From NCBI GenBank assembly GCA_017882555.1, contig JADGPH010000253.1, forward strand, positions 1 through 8,740: a stretch of DNA of 8,740 bases, given 5' to 3'. Of this stretch, positions 1 to 6,889 are shown one piece after another. Below the pieces are notes generated by a model. It saw only the letters and a program-made list of their open reading frames with translations. It did not search any database and was not told the DNA's origin. This DNA is from Thermoleophilia bacterium. GTDB taxonomy: Bacteria; Actinomycetota; Thermoleophilia; Miltoncostaeales; Miltoncostaeaceae. The translations under genes and the position numbers were made by a program. The first letter of the stretch is position 1. Each line of letters starts with the position of its first letter.

Positions 1-654
1 GCGAAGCTCCTCCAATACTTGACCCGCTTGAATTTCACGTTGGCTGAGGCGCGGGCGCAGATCAAGGCGGGCTTGCAGCAGCAGAAGATCCAAACCAATG
101 TCCAGCACGGCGCGACCTTCACCGCCGCCGATGCCCAGGCGTACTACGCCGCAAACCCGTCGCAGTTCAACCTGCCCCAGACACGCGTCGTGGCGCACAT
201 CCTGGTCAAGACCGAGGCGCAAGCCAAGACGATTCGGGCTCAGGTTACGCCGCAGAACTTCGCCAAGCTCGCCGCGAAGTACAGCACTGATACCGGGAGC
301 AAGGCGCAAGGCGGGAACCTCGGGACCATCACGGCGACTGAAGTGGTCGCGCCGTTTTCCAAGGTGGCATTCGCACTCAAGGCCGGACAGATCTCCCAGC
401 CGGTGCACTCGCAATACGGCTGGCACATCATCTACGTGACCAAGATCATTCCGGCCCATCACACCTCCGTAGCGCAGGCGATACCGGGCATCGTCAAGAG
501 CCAGCTGACCACAAAGCGCCAGAGCGTGTACCAAGCGTGGGTGTCGAGCACGTTGGCCTATTGGAACGCCCGAACCAGGTACGCCTCGGCGAGCCTGGCG
601 CCACCAGCGACGACTACCGGAGCGACCACCCCCGGAGCAACGACCCCCGGGTGA
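1..654 (+). CDS. PpiC-type peptidyl-prolyl cis-trans isomerase (SurA/PrsA-like), 5' truncated
   Basis: The reading frame is open from base 1, so the gene starts upstream; 217 residues are visible. Residues ~60-145 match the PpiC (parvulin) rotamase domain: an AHILV strand at 65-69, a YSTD...QGGNLG segment at ~94-108, a hydrophobic F-x-K-V-A-F-A-L-K-A-G-Q-I-S stretch, and the closing PVHSQYGWHI at ~134-143. The N-terminal helical part resembles the chaperone region of SurA/PrsA proteins. The C-terminus is a low-complexity Ala/Thr/Pro/Gly tail with the unit ATTPG repeated. Family members fold secreted or cell-surface proteins by isomerising prolyl bonds; extracytoplasmic location is inferred, because any signal or lipoprotein peptide would lie outside the window. 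The stop codon overlaps the mazG start (TGATG), implying translational coupling. Confidence 0.88.
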   Translation, partial: AKLLQYLTRLNFTLAEARAQIKAGLQQQKIQTNVQHGATFTAADAQAYYAANPSQFNLPQTRVVAHILVKTEAQAKTIRAQVTPQNFAKLAAKYSTDTGSKAQGGNLGTITATEVVAPFSKVAFALKAGQISQPVHSQYGWHIIYVTKIIPAHHTSVAQAIPGIVKSQLTTKRQSVYQAWVSSTLAYWNARTRYASASLAPPATTTGATTPGATTPG

Positions 655-1664
655 TGCGAGTCGTAGGTCTTGGTCCGGGCGACCCCGAGTCCGTCCCGGC
701 CGCAGCGCTCGAGGCCTTGCGTGCGGCGACCCGCGTGTACGTCGCGGACCGTGACGTGGAGGTGATGTCCGCGCTGGTGGGAATTGCCCATTTTCCGCTC
801 GGCGCACTCGACGCGCTGCCCGAAGACGCGGTCGTCGCGGCAGCCGACCCCGAGGCGTACCGTCTGGCCCAGCTGTTGCCGCGCGCGGTGACGGTGCCGT
901 CGCGCGAGCGGTTGCGCGAGCGAGCCATTGGCGCGCAGGTCGCGCGGTTGGTGAAGGTCGGTGCGCGCTTGCGGCGTGAGTGCCCATGGGATCGCGAGCA
1001 AACGATCCCGTCAATCGTGCCGTACACCATCGAGGAGGCCTTTGAGGTCGCCGATGCGGTCGCCTCGGGTGATCCGGCCAAGCAGCTGGACGAGGTCGGT
1101 GATCTGCTATTTCAGTCGGTCTTTCTGGCGCAGCTGCTGGAGGAGCAGGCGCACGGGGATCTCGGCACAATCGCCACGGGGCAAGCCGACAAGCTGATCG
1201 GTCGCCATCCCCATGTCTACGGGGACACCCATGCCGAAGATGCGGCCCGCGTGTTGGACCTATGGGAGGCCAGCAAGCGCTCCGAGCGCGCCGATCAGGG
1301 CGTCTTCCATGATCTGCCGCCGGGGCTTCCGGCGCTGGCGTTTGCGACCAAGGCACAGAAGCGGGCCGCCGCCGTCGGCTTCACGTACGCGGATCTGGCG
1401 AGTGCCCTTGCGGCGCTTGGTGAAGAGGTGACCGAACTCGCTCAGGACCCGGGTCCCGAGGAACTGGGTGATGTCCTGTTCGCTGCGGTGGCCGTCGCAC
1501 GCCATCTCTCGGCCGATCCGGAGGTTGCCTTGCGGGGTACCGCCCAGCGTTTTCGGCGGCGCGTCGAGCGCGCGGCCGCGGCGGCGGCAGCGGCCGGCGA
1601 GCGGTTCGAGGCGCTCGATCCCGAGGCCCAACTGGGCTGGTACGAGACCGTCGGGCACGACTAG
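654..1664 (+). CDS. mazG: Nucleoside triphosphate pyrophosphohydrolase MazG
   Basis: 336 residues. MazG hydrolyses nucleoside triphosphates to monophosphates and pyrophosphate, clearing non-canonical or excess NTPs. The first MazG domain shows CPWD (110-113), EEAFE (127-131) and DEVGD (146-150), the acidic EExxE...ExxD Mg-binding pattern. RHPHVYGD follows at 184-191. The C-terminal MazG domain has KAQKRAAAVGF (233-243), EEVTEL (257-262) and EELGD (269-273). The first ~95 residues begin with GLGPGDPESVP, a remnant of the tetrapyrrole-methylase-like domain found at full length in YabN-type proteins but shortened here, as in mycobacterial MazG. I chose the ATG at 654 because MRVVGLGPGDP is the natural start and it overlaps the preceding stop by one base; the frame stays open back to 537, but that extension lies inside the previous gene. 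A GTG at 651 is an alternative. Confidence 0.94.
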   Translation: MRVVGLGPGDPESVPAAALEALRAATRVYVADRDVEVMSALVGIAHFPLGALDALPEDAVVAAADPEAYRLAQLLPRAVTVPSRERLRERAIGAQVARLVKVGARLRRECPWDREQTIPSIVPYTIEEAFEVADAVASGDPAKQLDEVGDLLFQSVFLAQLLEEQAHGDLGTIATGQADKLIGRHPHVYGDTHAEDAARVLDLWEASKRSERADQGVFHDLPPGLPALAFATKAQKRAAAVGFTYADLASALAALGEEVTELAQDPGPEELGDVLFAAVAVARHLSADPEVALRGTAQRFRRRVERAAAAAAAAGERFEALDPEAQLGWYETVGHD

Positions 1665-1695
1665 GGCGCGATGCGCGCCGGGCGCACAAGGTTTT
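1665..1695 (+). terminator. Short GC hairpin after mazG, weak terminator candidate
   Basis: GGCGCG (1665-1670) and CGCGCC (1674-1679) form a 6-bp stem with an ATG loop directly after the mazG stop. Only a TTTT at 1692-1695 follows, 12 bases away, so it is a poor intrinsic terminator and may instead mark a processing or attenuation site. Confidence 0.25.
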
Positions 1696-1729
1696 GGGGC
1701 GACCCGCCGATAACGGGTGTGTGGAACGC

Positions 1730-2536
1730 ATGCCATTTGGATCCATGGCACCCGGGGCTCGGGCGACGCGTGCCGATGCCGACCGGATCGTCCGTTTGGA
1801 GGCAGAGCTTGCCGAAGCGCGCGCATCGCTGGCCCATGCCATCGCGACCCGTCAGAGCGCCAATCTGAGCGCCGATCTGGTTCGTCTCGCCGCCGAGGAA
1901 CTCCGGGCTCCGGCAACCGCGGTCAGTGGCTATCTGGAGCTGTTGATCGATGGTGACGGCGGCCCACTCGGATCCGGTCAACAGCACATGCTGGAATGCG
2001 CCGTTTTCCATACCCGGCGGCTGACGGACCTCGTCGACGATCTCGTGACGATCACGCAACTGCCGAGCAGTTACCGCCATCTCACCGTGATCGAATTACC
2101 CGGCATCGTCAAAGCCCGCGTCGAGCGCGCGACAAGATTTGCGGTGTCCCGGAGGGTGCGTCTCGAGACGGCGTTGGCTGCATGTCCGGAGGTCAACGGC
2201 GATGGTGCCACGATCGGCCGCGCCGTCGATTGCCTGCTCGAGCACGCCATCATGTTCTCGCCGCCGCAGCGCGCGGTCAGCTGCGCGGTGCGACCCGTCG
2301 CGGATGGTGCTGCGATCGAGGTGTCCGACCACGGAATGTCCCTGGACTCCTCGACCCTCGAGGCGCTGTTGGATGGTCGCGCGCCGGCGAATATCGGTGA
2401 TGCACGGGCGCTGCTGGCCCCGCGGCTGGGCCTGTTGATGGTCCGCATGATCGCCGAGGCACATGGCGGGCGGGCGGAGGCGCATGCCGACGGCCGGCAG
2501 ACGACCTTGCGCATCGTGCTTCCTCCCTGCACCTGA
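1730..2536 (+). CDS. Soluble histidine-kinase-like protein with degenerate catalytic motifs
   Basis: 268 residues from the ATG at 1730; the ATG at 1745 and upstream GTG 1721/TTG 1694 are alternatives, and none has a clear Shine-Dalgarno. No membrane segment is visible. An N-terminal probable coiled coil (~18-50) leads into a HisKA-like helix, EELRAPATAVSGYLELL (56-72). This aligns with the H-box HELRTP, but the phospho-accepting His is Glu56. Residues ~155-268 resemble the HATPase_c domain. The N-box is LLEHAIMFSP (169-178), with His172 where Asn is usual; the G1 box is DHGMS (200-204), missing its second Gly; the G2/C-terminal helix, RLGLLMVRMIAEAHGG (232-247), is well kept. The family autophosphorylates a His, but this protein probably cannot, so a scaffold or sensor role is inferred. 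No response regulator is adjacent. It lies between mazG and eno, where mycobacteria have lpqU. Confidence 0.75.
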   Translation: MPFGSMAPGARATRADADRIVRLEAELAEARASLAHAIATRQSANLSADLVRLAAEELRAPATAVSGYLELLIDGDGGPLGSGQQHMLECAVFHTRRLTDLVDDLVTITQLPSSYRHLTVIELPGIVKARVERATRFAVSRRVRLETALAACPEVNGDGATIGRAVDCLLEHAIMFSPPQRAVSCAVRPVADGAAIEVSDHGMSLDSSTLEALLDGRAPANIGDARALLAPRLGLLMVRMIAEAHGGRAEAHADGRQTTLRIVLPPCT

Positions 2537-2567
2537 TCGCCGCCGCCCATTCTCAGGCTCGGCGATC
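2535..2567 (+). terminator. Stem-loop at the end of the kinase-like gene
   Basis: GATCGCCG (2535-2542) and CGGCGATC (2560-2567) form a perfect 8-bp stem around a 17-base loop, starting within the stop codon of the upstream gene. No T-run follows, so factor-independent termination is doubtful, but it may separate this gene from eno. Confidence 0.3.
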
Positions 2568-2681
2568 CCGGGGGAGATGGCACTCGCTCGGGCGGGTTGG
2601 GCTGCTCCGCTCCCTGCAGCCACGCAGTGGGGTCCGTAGACTGGTGCGGCCTGTATAGGGACGCCAATTGCGAGGGAGCCG

Positions 2682-3962
2682 ATGTCGCAGATCGCCGCCG
2701 TTCATGCTCGTCAGATCCTGGACTCGCGCGGTCAGCCGACCGTTGAGGTCGAAATGACCCTTGCGAGTGGGGCCTCCGGCCGCGCGGCAGTGCCGTCCGG
2801 CGCGAGCACCGGGGCATTCGAGGCCGTGGAACTCCGCGATGGCGACGCGCGGGTCTTTTCGGGCAAGGGCGTCTTGAAGGCCGTCGCCAATGTCGAGGAT
2901 GAGTTGGCGGGCGTCCTGATCGGCCTGGAAGCGACGGATCAGGCGGTGGTCGATCGCACGATGATCGAACTCGACGGCACCCCCAACAAGGGGCGGCTGG
3001 GGGCCAATGCGATTCTTGGTTGCTCGTTGGCGGTTGCTCAAGCGGCCGCACACGACGCGGGCCTGCCGCTGTTCCGGTACTTGGGTGGCGCCCGTGCGCA
3101 CCGCCTCCCGGTGCCATTTATGAACATCCTCAACGGCGGCGTCCATGCCGATAACTCGGTCGACCTGCAGGAGTTCATGGTGGCCCCCATCGGGGCACGC
3201 AACTTTGCCGAGGCGCTGCGGATGGGCGCCGAGGTCTACCACACACTCAAGCGCGTCCTGCACGGCCGCGGCCTCGGAACCGCGGTGGGTGATGAGGGTG
3301 GATTTGCGCCCAACCTCGAGAGCAACCAGCAGGCCTTGGACATTATCGTCGAGGCCATCGAACAGGCCGGCTACCAACCCGGGCGCGAGGTTGCGCTCGC
3401 GCTGGACCCGGCGGCGACCGAGCTCTGGCGCGATGGTGCGTATCACCTCGACGGCGAGGGTCGCGTGTTGAGCTCGGTGGAGCTGTGCGACTACTGGGTC
3501 GAGTTGTGTGACCGCTACCCGATCATCTCGATCGAAGATGGCATGGCCGAGGAAGACTGGGAAGGTTGGCAGCTGTTGACTCAGCGCATTGCCGATCGAG
3601 TGCAGGTGGTGGGTGATGACCTGTTTGTGACCAACGTCGATCGGCTGCAGAGGGGCATCGATCGTCACGCGGCCAATGCGATCTTGATCAAGCTCAATCA
3701 GATCGGCACCCTGACCGAGACTCTTTCCACGATGGATTTGGCGGCACGGGCGGGCTTCGCGGCAATGGTGTCGCATCGGTCTGGCGAGACCGAAGATGTG
3801 TTTATTGCCGATCTCACGGTGGCGACCGGATGTGGACAGATCAAGACGGGTGCTCCGTCGCGCAGTGAGCGTGTTGCCAAGTACAACCAGCTTCTGCGGA
3901 TCGAAGACTTGCTCGGTCCGGCGGCAACCTATTCCGGGGCGGGCGCCTTCCTGGCGCGGTAG
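2682..3962 (+). CDS. eno: Enolase (phosphopyruvate hydratase)
   Basis: 426 residues, the usual length. Enolase interconverts 2-phosphoglycerate and phosphoenolpyruvate in glycolysis and gluconeogenesis, in the cytoplasm and often within the RNA degradosome. Family motifs are intact: GASTG loop (Ser42), NGGVHADN (His155), QEF (Glu164), GDEGGF (Glu205), the Mg ligands Asp242, Glu285 (SIEDG) and Asp312 (GDDLFVTN), catalytic Lys337 (IKLNQ), SHRSGE (His365) and CGQIKTG (Lys388). The closing KYNQLLRIE is also typical. The start is supported by GAGGGAG (2672-2678) three bases before the ATG. It has 145 bases of upstream space and probably its own promoter, although no convincing -35/-10 pair is visible. 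Downstream lies the division gene cluster, the usual actinobacterial arrangement. Confidence 0.98.
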   Translation: MSQIAAVHARQILDSRGQPTVEVEMTLASGASGRAAVPSGASTGAFEAVELRDGDARVFSGKGVLKAVANVEDELAGVLIGLEATDQAVVDRTMIELDGTPNKGRLGANAILGCSLAVAQAAAHDAGLPLFRYLGGARAHRLPVPFMNILNGGVHADNSVDLQEFMVAPIGARNFAEALRMGAEVYHTLKRVLHGRGLGTAVGDEGGFAPNLESNQQALDIIVEAIEQAGYQPGREVALALDPAATELWRDGAYHLDGEGRVLSSVELCDYWVELCDRYPIISIEDGMAEEDWEGWQLLTQRIADRVQVVGDDLFVTNVDRLQRGIDRHAANAILIKLNQIGTLTETLSTMDLAARAGFAAMVSHRSGETEDVFIADLTVATGCGQIKTGAPSRSERVAKYNQLLRIEDLLGPAATYSGAGAFLAR

Positions 3963-4057
3963 CGCCCTGCGTTCGGGACATTCCGCCCACGCATCTGGGG
4001 TGCTGTTTATGCGCGGGCGGGCAGGATCGCGGGGACCGGTCGCGTACCTACAACCTA

Positions 4058-4426
4058 ATGGCGGCCGACTGGGCCGACGCGCGCCCTCGGAGTTCTCCCA
4101 CGGCCTCACCACGCATGATTGTCATTGCAGGTCTGTTTACGGCGGTTGGCCTGAGCTACATCGGCCCGGTCAGCGGGTATCTGTCGCAGAAGAGCACGCT
4201 GCGCTCCGAGGAGGTCGGGCTTACCGCGTTGCAGGTGCAGCGCACGGAACTCGCGGGTGCGCTCAACCAGCTCAAGCAGCCGGCCATCTTGGAGACGCGG
4301 GCACGCGAGATCGGGATGTTGCGTCCGGGCGAACTGGGATTTGTCATCGACTTTGCGACACCCAAGGCTTCGTCATCGCGGCCGTCCCTGAATGACATCC
4401 TGCGCCGACTCCACGGGGCTTCCTGA
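4058..4426 (+). CDS. FtsB/DivIC-like septum formation initiator
   Basis: 122 residues. A short cytoplasmic tail (1-19) precedes one membrane segment (~20-38, MIVIAGLFTAVGLSYIGPV), then a coiled-coil-like helix (~43-75, with SEEVGLTALQVQRTELAGAL) and the family signature, in which A-R-E-I-G-M-L-R-P-G-E (82-92) corresponds to the AREELGMVRPGE found in DivIC/FtsB proteins. These are bitopic membrane proteins that join FtsL and FtsQ/DivIB to activate septal peptidoglycan synthesis. The position after eno and before DUF501 is the classic actinobacterial context. The start is uncertain: neither the ATG at 4058 nor the one at 4115 (directly before the membrane segment) has a clear ribosome site. The 95 bases between eno and this gene show no other gene. 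Confidence 0.88.
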   Translation: MAADWADARPRSSPTASPRMIVIAGLFTAVGLSYIGPVSGYLSQKSTLRSEEVGLTALQVQRTELAGALNQLKQPAILETRAREIGMLRPGELGFVIDFATPKASSSRPSLNDILRRLHGAS

Positions 4427-4874
4427 CCCAGCGGTCGTGGCCCGCTTGCTCGGGCGCGCACCCTTCACGCGGTATTCGGTGGCGGTGTTGTGTCCCGGCA
4501 GTGGGCCCGCCGTGTTGGAAAACGAACCGATCGACCTTCACGGGCGGCCATTTCCGACGCGCTACTGGCTGGCGTGTCGCGCGCTCGGAGAGGCAATCAG
4601 TCGGCTTGAGGCAGCCGGTGGGGTTCGCGCCCTGGAGTCGGATCCGATGATGACCGGACACATCTTGGCGGCCAACGCCCGTCATCGCGCGCTCCACTCG
4701 GGATTCAACATCGGCGGGACGGGCGATCCCGCCCGAGTGAAGTGCTTGCACGCGCACCTGGCGTTTGCGCTGGCAATCGGGGGCAGCCCGATCGGCGATT
4801 GGATCGCCCATCGCACGGATCTCCGTTGGCCGACCCGGTGCTGCGCGGTGTCCGAGGCGACCCATGACCAGTAG
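4392..4874 (+). CDS. DUF501 family protein
   Basis: 160 residues matching DUF501 (PF04417): VAVLCPGSGPAVLENEPIDL (30-49), the FPTRYWLACRALGEAISRLEAAGG block (54-77), and a C-terminal GGTGDPARVKCLHAHLAFALAIGGSPIGDWI (108-138) with the CLHAHLA motif. The Cys/His pattern (Cys34, Cys62, Cys118, His120, His122) could bind a metal, but this is not established. The molecular function is unknown; the family nearly always sits between a DivIC-like gene and ppx in Actinobacteria. The ATG at 4392 overlaps the previous gene by 35 bases, implying coupling; GTG at 4437 would remove the overlap and give a 145-residue protein. Confidence 0.87.
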   Translation: MTSCADSTGLPDPAVVARLLGRAPFTRYSVAVLCPGSGPAVLENEPIDLHGRPFPTRYWLACRALGEAISRLEAAGGVRALESDPMMTGHILAANARHRALHSGFNIGGTGDPARVKCLHAHLAFALAIGGSPIGDWIAHRTDLRWPTRCCAVSEATHDQ

Positions 4875-5193
4875 CGACGCGGAGTTCGCGGCGGCGCGCT
4901 TCGACTGGGAGGAGGGGCTGCGCCGGATGTCGGTCGATACGTCGGCCTCGCGCGATCTGCGCAACGAGCTGGCCGACGCGGTCATGGACGAGTTGCGCCG
5001 ACGGCTGGGGATTACGTTCACGATTGCCGACTTGACGCGGGCCTATCGGACCTCGAGCGACTGGTATTTCGAATTGGCCGGCCGCTTCGCGCCCGGCGAT
5101 CCCGACGCTTGGGATCCCGCGATCGCGCTGGATGCGGGCTTTGCGCGAATGGCGCGCCTGGCGACCGATGCTCCGGGCCGCGGGCGTGGGTAA
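4864..5193 (+). CDS. Conserved-looking 109-aa protein of unknown function
   Basis: 109 residues from the ATG at 4864, which overlaps the DUF501 stop by 11 bases; this overlap and the sharp onset of a protein-like sequence decide the start. The sequence is soluble and mostly helical: an acidic/aromatic segment FDWEEGLRRM (~11-20), an amphipathic helix LRNELADAVMDELRRRLG (~28-45), then FTIADLTRAYRTSSDWYFELAGR (~47-69) and a C-terminal helix rich in Ala/Arg. I do not recognise a family. Elsewhere in Actinobacteria this slot often holds an exopolyphosphatase (ppx); none of its motifs is present here. Coupling to DUF501 and the DivIC-like gene suggests a link to division or envelope growth, but that is inference. 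It is the last gene of the plus-strand block, converging on the gene ending at 5213. Confidence 0.72.
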   Translation: MTSSDAEFAAARFDWEEGLRRMSVDTSASRDLRNELADAVMDELRRRLGITFTIADLTRAYRTSSDWYFELAGRFAPGDPDAWDPAIALDAGFARMARLATDAPGRGRG

Positions 5194-5212
5194 CGGCGTT
5201 GCCAGAGGCCGG

Positions 5213-6232
5213 TCAGCGGCGTCTGGGCGGCGCGGCGGTCCACAGTTCGTTGAGTGCTGGTGCGGTGGACTCGCCGCGTTCAATCAACGCGTGAATCTGC
5301 GCGAGGGCCTCGCGGCGGAGATACACATGACGCTGGCCCACGCTGGGCTTCTCGCCGAGGAGTCCGGCGCGAATGAGCGCTTCGCCGACCTCCATCGCGT
5401 CGTGGCGCTGATCGGCCGGGACACCACGGTAGAGGTGGTCGACGGCGGTGTGGTAGTTCGCCCCCACCTTGCCCATGCGTAACAGGCGCTGCAGGACACG
5501 ACGGGCATGACGCCGACGTGGGCACGGGTCGTCGTCGATGCCGAGGACCGAGTCTTGGTCGTCGGCTTTGTCCGGCAGCGGATCGCCGGACAGGCCCCAG
5601 TTGCGCAGATTGGGGATCATGTCGGGATCGTTCGCGTCGATATCCAGCGATTGGCCGTGTGCCGCCAGGGCGATCGCGACCTCGACCGGGTGTGCCCCGA
5701 CGGCTCGTGCCAATCCGGCCAAGCCGCTGCGCCCGCGCGGGCGCCCGAGGTCGAGGTCGCGGGCGCCGGTGACCGGGCGTGGCAGGGGGGCGAGGCGGAC
5801 GCGCGCGGCGTCGGCCAGACGCTCGGAGATCGCCAGGAGCACCAACTCCGGATCCGCCCCCGGGGTTTCGATCACGACCCACCCGCTCCAGTCGCGGAGG
5901 TAGAGCGCCGCGGGGTCTACGCCGGCGTCGATCGCGGCGCCGATCGTGCCGACCAGGACCCGCGCGGGTCCGTGGGGAGAGAACGCGCGCGCGTGGGCAA
6001 CGAGCACCGGCAGCGCCCACACGGGCGTCTGGTCGGGCAAGTGCCCCGTCCAGATCCAGAGCGTCATGCCCTTGCCGTGGGTCTCGCGAGCACTCGCGGC
6101 AAGTGTTTGGCTGACCGCCTCGTCGCGATCACCACGCTGCCAGGTCACCAGATTCCGTGCGACGGCCTCCGGATCCCGGCCAAGATCAGCGAAGGTCACC
6201 TCGCGTTGTCCCATCCCTGCAATGTCGCACAT
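5213..6232 (-). CDS. Uncharacterised 339-aa protein with a possible C-terminal winged helix
   Basis: 339 residues from the ATG at 6232. GTG at 6274 (353 aa) and ATG at 6214 (333 aa) are alternatives; none has a good ribosome site. I do not recognise a family. No signal peptide or membrane helix is seen. Residues ~1-165 look alpha/beta, with hydrophobic strands such as TLWIWTGH, PARVLVGTIGAAI and WSGWVVIETPG. The middle (~165-235) is rich in Arg/Gly/Asp and likely flexible, with an acidic stretch around ADDQDSVLGIDDDP. The C-terminal ~70 residues start with a basic cluster (CPRRRHARRV), followed by helices and HVYLRREAL, compatible with a winged helix. It is third in the minus-strand run behind ogt, with a 53-base gap, so co-regulation with alkylation repair is plausible. 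The long plus-strand frame over it is a shadow. Confidence 0.7.
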   Translation of the reverse strand: MCDIAGMGQREVTFADLGRDPEAVARNLVTWQRGDRDEAVSQTLAASARETHGKGMTLWIWTGHLPDQTPVWALPVLVAHARAFSPHGPARVLVGTIGAAIDAGVDPAALYLRDWSGWVVIETPGADPELVLLAISERLADAARVRLAPLPRPVTGARDLDLGRPRGRSGLAGLARAVGAHPVEVAIALAAHGQSLDIDANDPDMIPNLRNWGLSGDPLPDKADDQDSVLGIDDDPCPRRRHARRVLQRLLRMGKVGANYHTAVDHLYRGVPADQRHDAMEVGEALIRAGLLGEKPSVGQRHVYLRREALAQIHALIERGESTAPALNELWTAAPPRRR

Positions 6233-6285
6233 TGCGGTTGTCGGGATTCGTGCCCAGCGTGCGTGCGACGCCACGCGGCCGGTCG

Positions 6286-6837
6286 CTATCGGTGGCTGTC
6301 CGAGGTCGAGAGAGGTCGGCCCGCCGCCTCGAGCGAGAGGAGATGCGCCTTCAATGGCGTTCCGCCGCGGTACCGCCCGATCGTGCCGTCGCTGCGGACA
6401 ATGCGGTGGCAGCCGATCACGACTGGGAGCGGATTGCGCGCACAGACATGGGCCGCCGCGCGGACGGCGCGCGGATGCCCTGCGGCGAAGGCGAGTTCGG
6501 CGTAGCTGATCGTTTCACCGGGCGGGACATCGTCGATCGCGGCGAGGACGTCACGGGCGAACGTCGTCTGTACGAGCCGCAGATCGCATGGCGGTGGTGG
6601 GCCGGAGGGGCCGTTGGAGATGGCCGCACGTAGCCAGCTCAGTGCTGGGGCGAGCGCGTCGGGGTCGTCGCGGGGCACGCCGATGGGCGCGAGTTCGCGT
6701 CGGAGGTCGCTGCGGTCCTCGTCGCTGAACGCGATCCGCATCAGGCCCGCCCGGGTCGCTGCAACGGCAATATTCCCGAACGGAGTCGGCAGTTCAGCCA
6801 TCCAGATCTCGTCGATGAGCAACACCTCCGTTCGCAT
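6286..6837 (-). CDS. ogt: Methylated-DNA--protein-cysteine methyltransferase (Ogt-type)
   Basis: 183 residues. The enzyme removes alkyl groups from O6-alkylguanine in DNA by irreversible transfer to its own cysteine. Visible features: N-terminal TPFGNIAVAAT (18-28); FARDVLAAIDDVPPGETISYAELA (93-116), the start of the DNA-binding helices, with the conserved Ser-Tyr; Arg126 in the position of the arginine finger (PRAVRAAA); NPLP (135-138); and the active site GCHR with Cys143, followed by GTIGRYRGG. The normal active-site motif is PCHR, so the Pro before the Cys is Gly here; the nucleophile, His and Arg are intact and activity is expected. The ATG at 6801 (12 residues shorter) is an equally good start, since family members often begin just before TPFG. 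It is the middle gene of a three-gene minus-strand run beneath a LexA-like site. Confidence 0.93.
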   Translation of the reverse strand: MRTEVLLIDEIWMAELPTPFGNIAVAATRAGLMRIAFSDEDRSDLRRELAPIGVPRDDPDALAPALSWLRAAISNGPSGPPPPCDLRLVQTTFARDVLAAIDDVPPGETISYAELAFAAGHPRAVRAAAHVCARNPLPVVIGCHRIVRSDGTIGRYRGGTPLKAHLLSLEAAGRPLSTSDSHR

Positions 6838-6889
6838 GAGGGTACCGCGTCACGGGTCCGGTGTGCGAGTCCGGTCGTAATCGGCGATG

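Noticed and set aside
537..653. In-frame 5' extension of mazG
   Set aside because: These 39 codons lie inside the PpiC gene and do not resemble MazG; the family sequence begins at the ATG at 654.
2636..2659. Promoter-like TATAGG upstream of eno
   Set aside because: A -10-like hexamer at 2654-2659 is visible, but no -35 element lies at acceptable spacing (the nearest GTAGAC is only about 12 bases away).
3953..3966. Small hairpin GGCGC-GGTA-GCGCC at the eno stop
   Set aside because: Only 5 bp, no T-run, and largely within coding sequence; expected by chance at this GC content.
2553..4112. Long minus-strand frame (519 codons) opposite enolase
   Set aside because: It covers the full enolase gene on the other strand; long antisense frames are expected in GC-rich coding DNA and no domain is visible.
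5507..6505. Long plus-strand reading frame (332 codons)
   Set aside because: It lies antisense to the 339-aa gene and runs into the antisense of ogt, which is certain from its motifs; its composition is that of a GC-rich shadow frame.
6856..6876. tRNA T-arm-like GTGCGAGTCC
   Set aside because: It lacks the TTCGA loop, and no matching acceptor, D-arm or anticodon arm can be built in the surrounding sequence.
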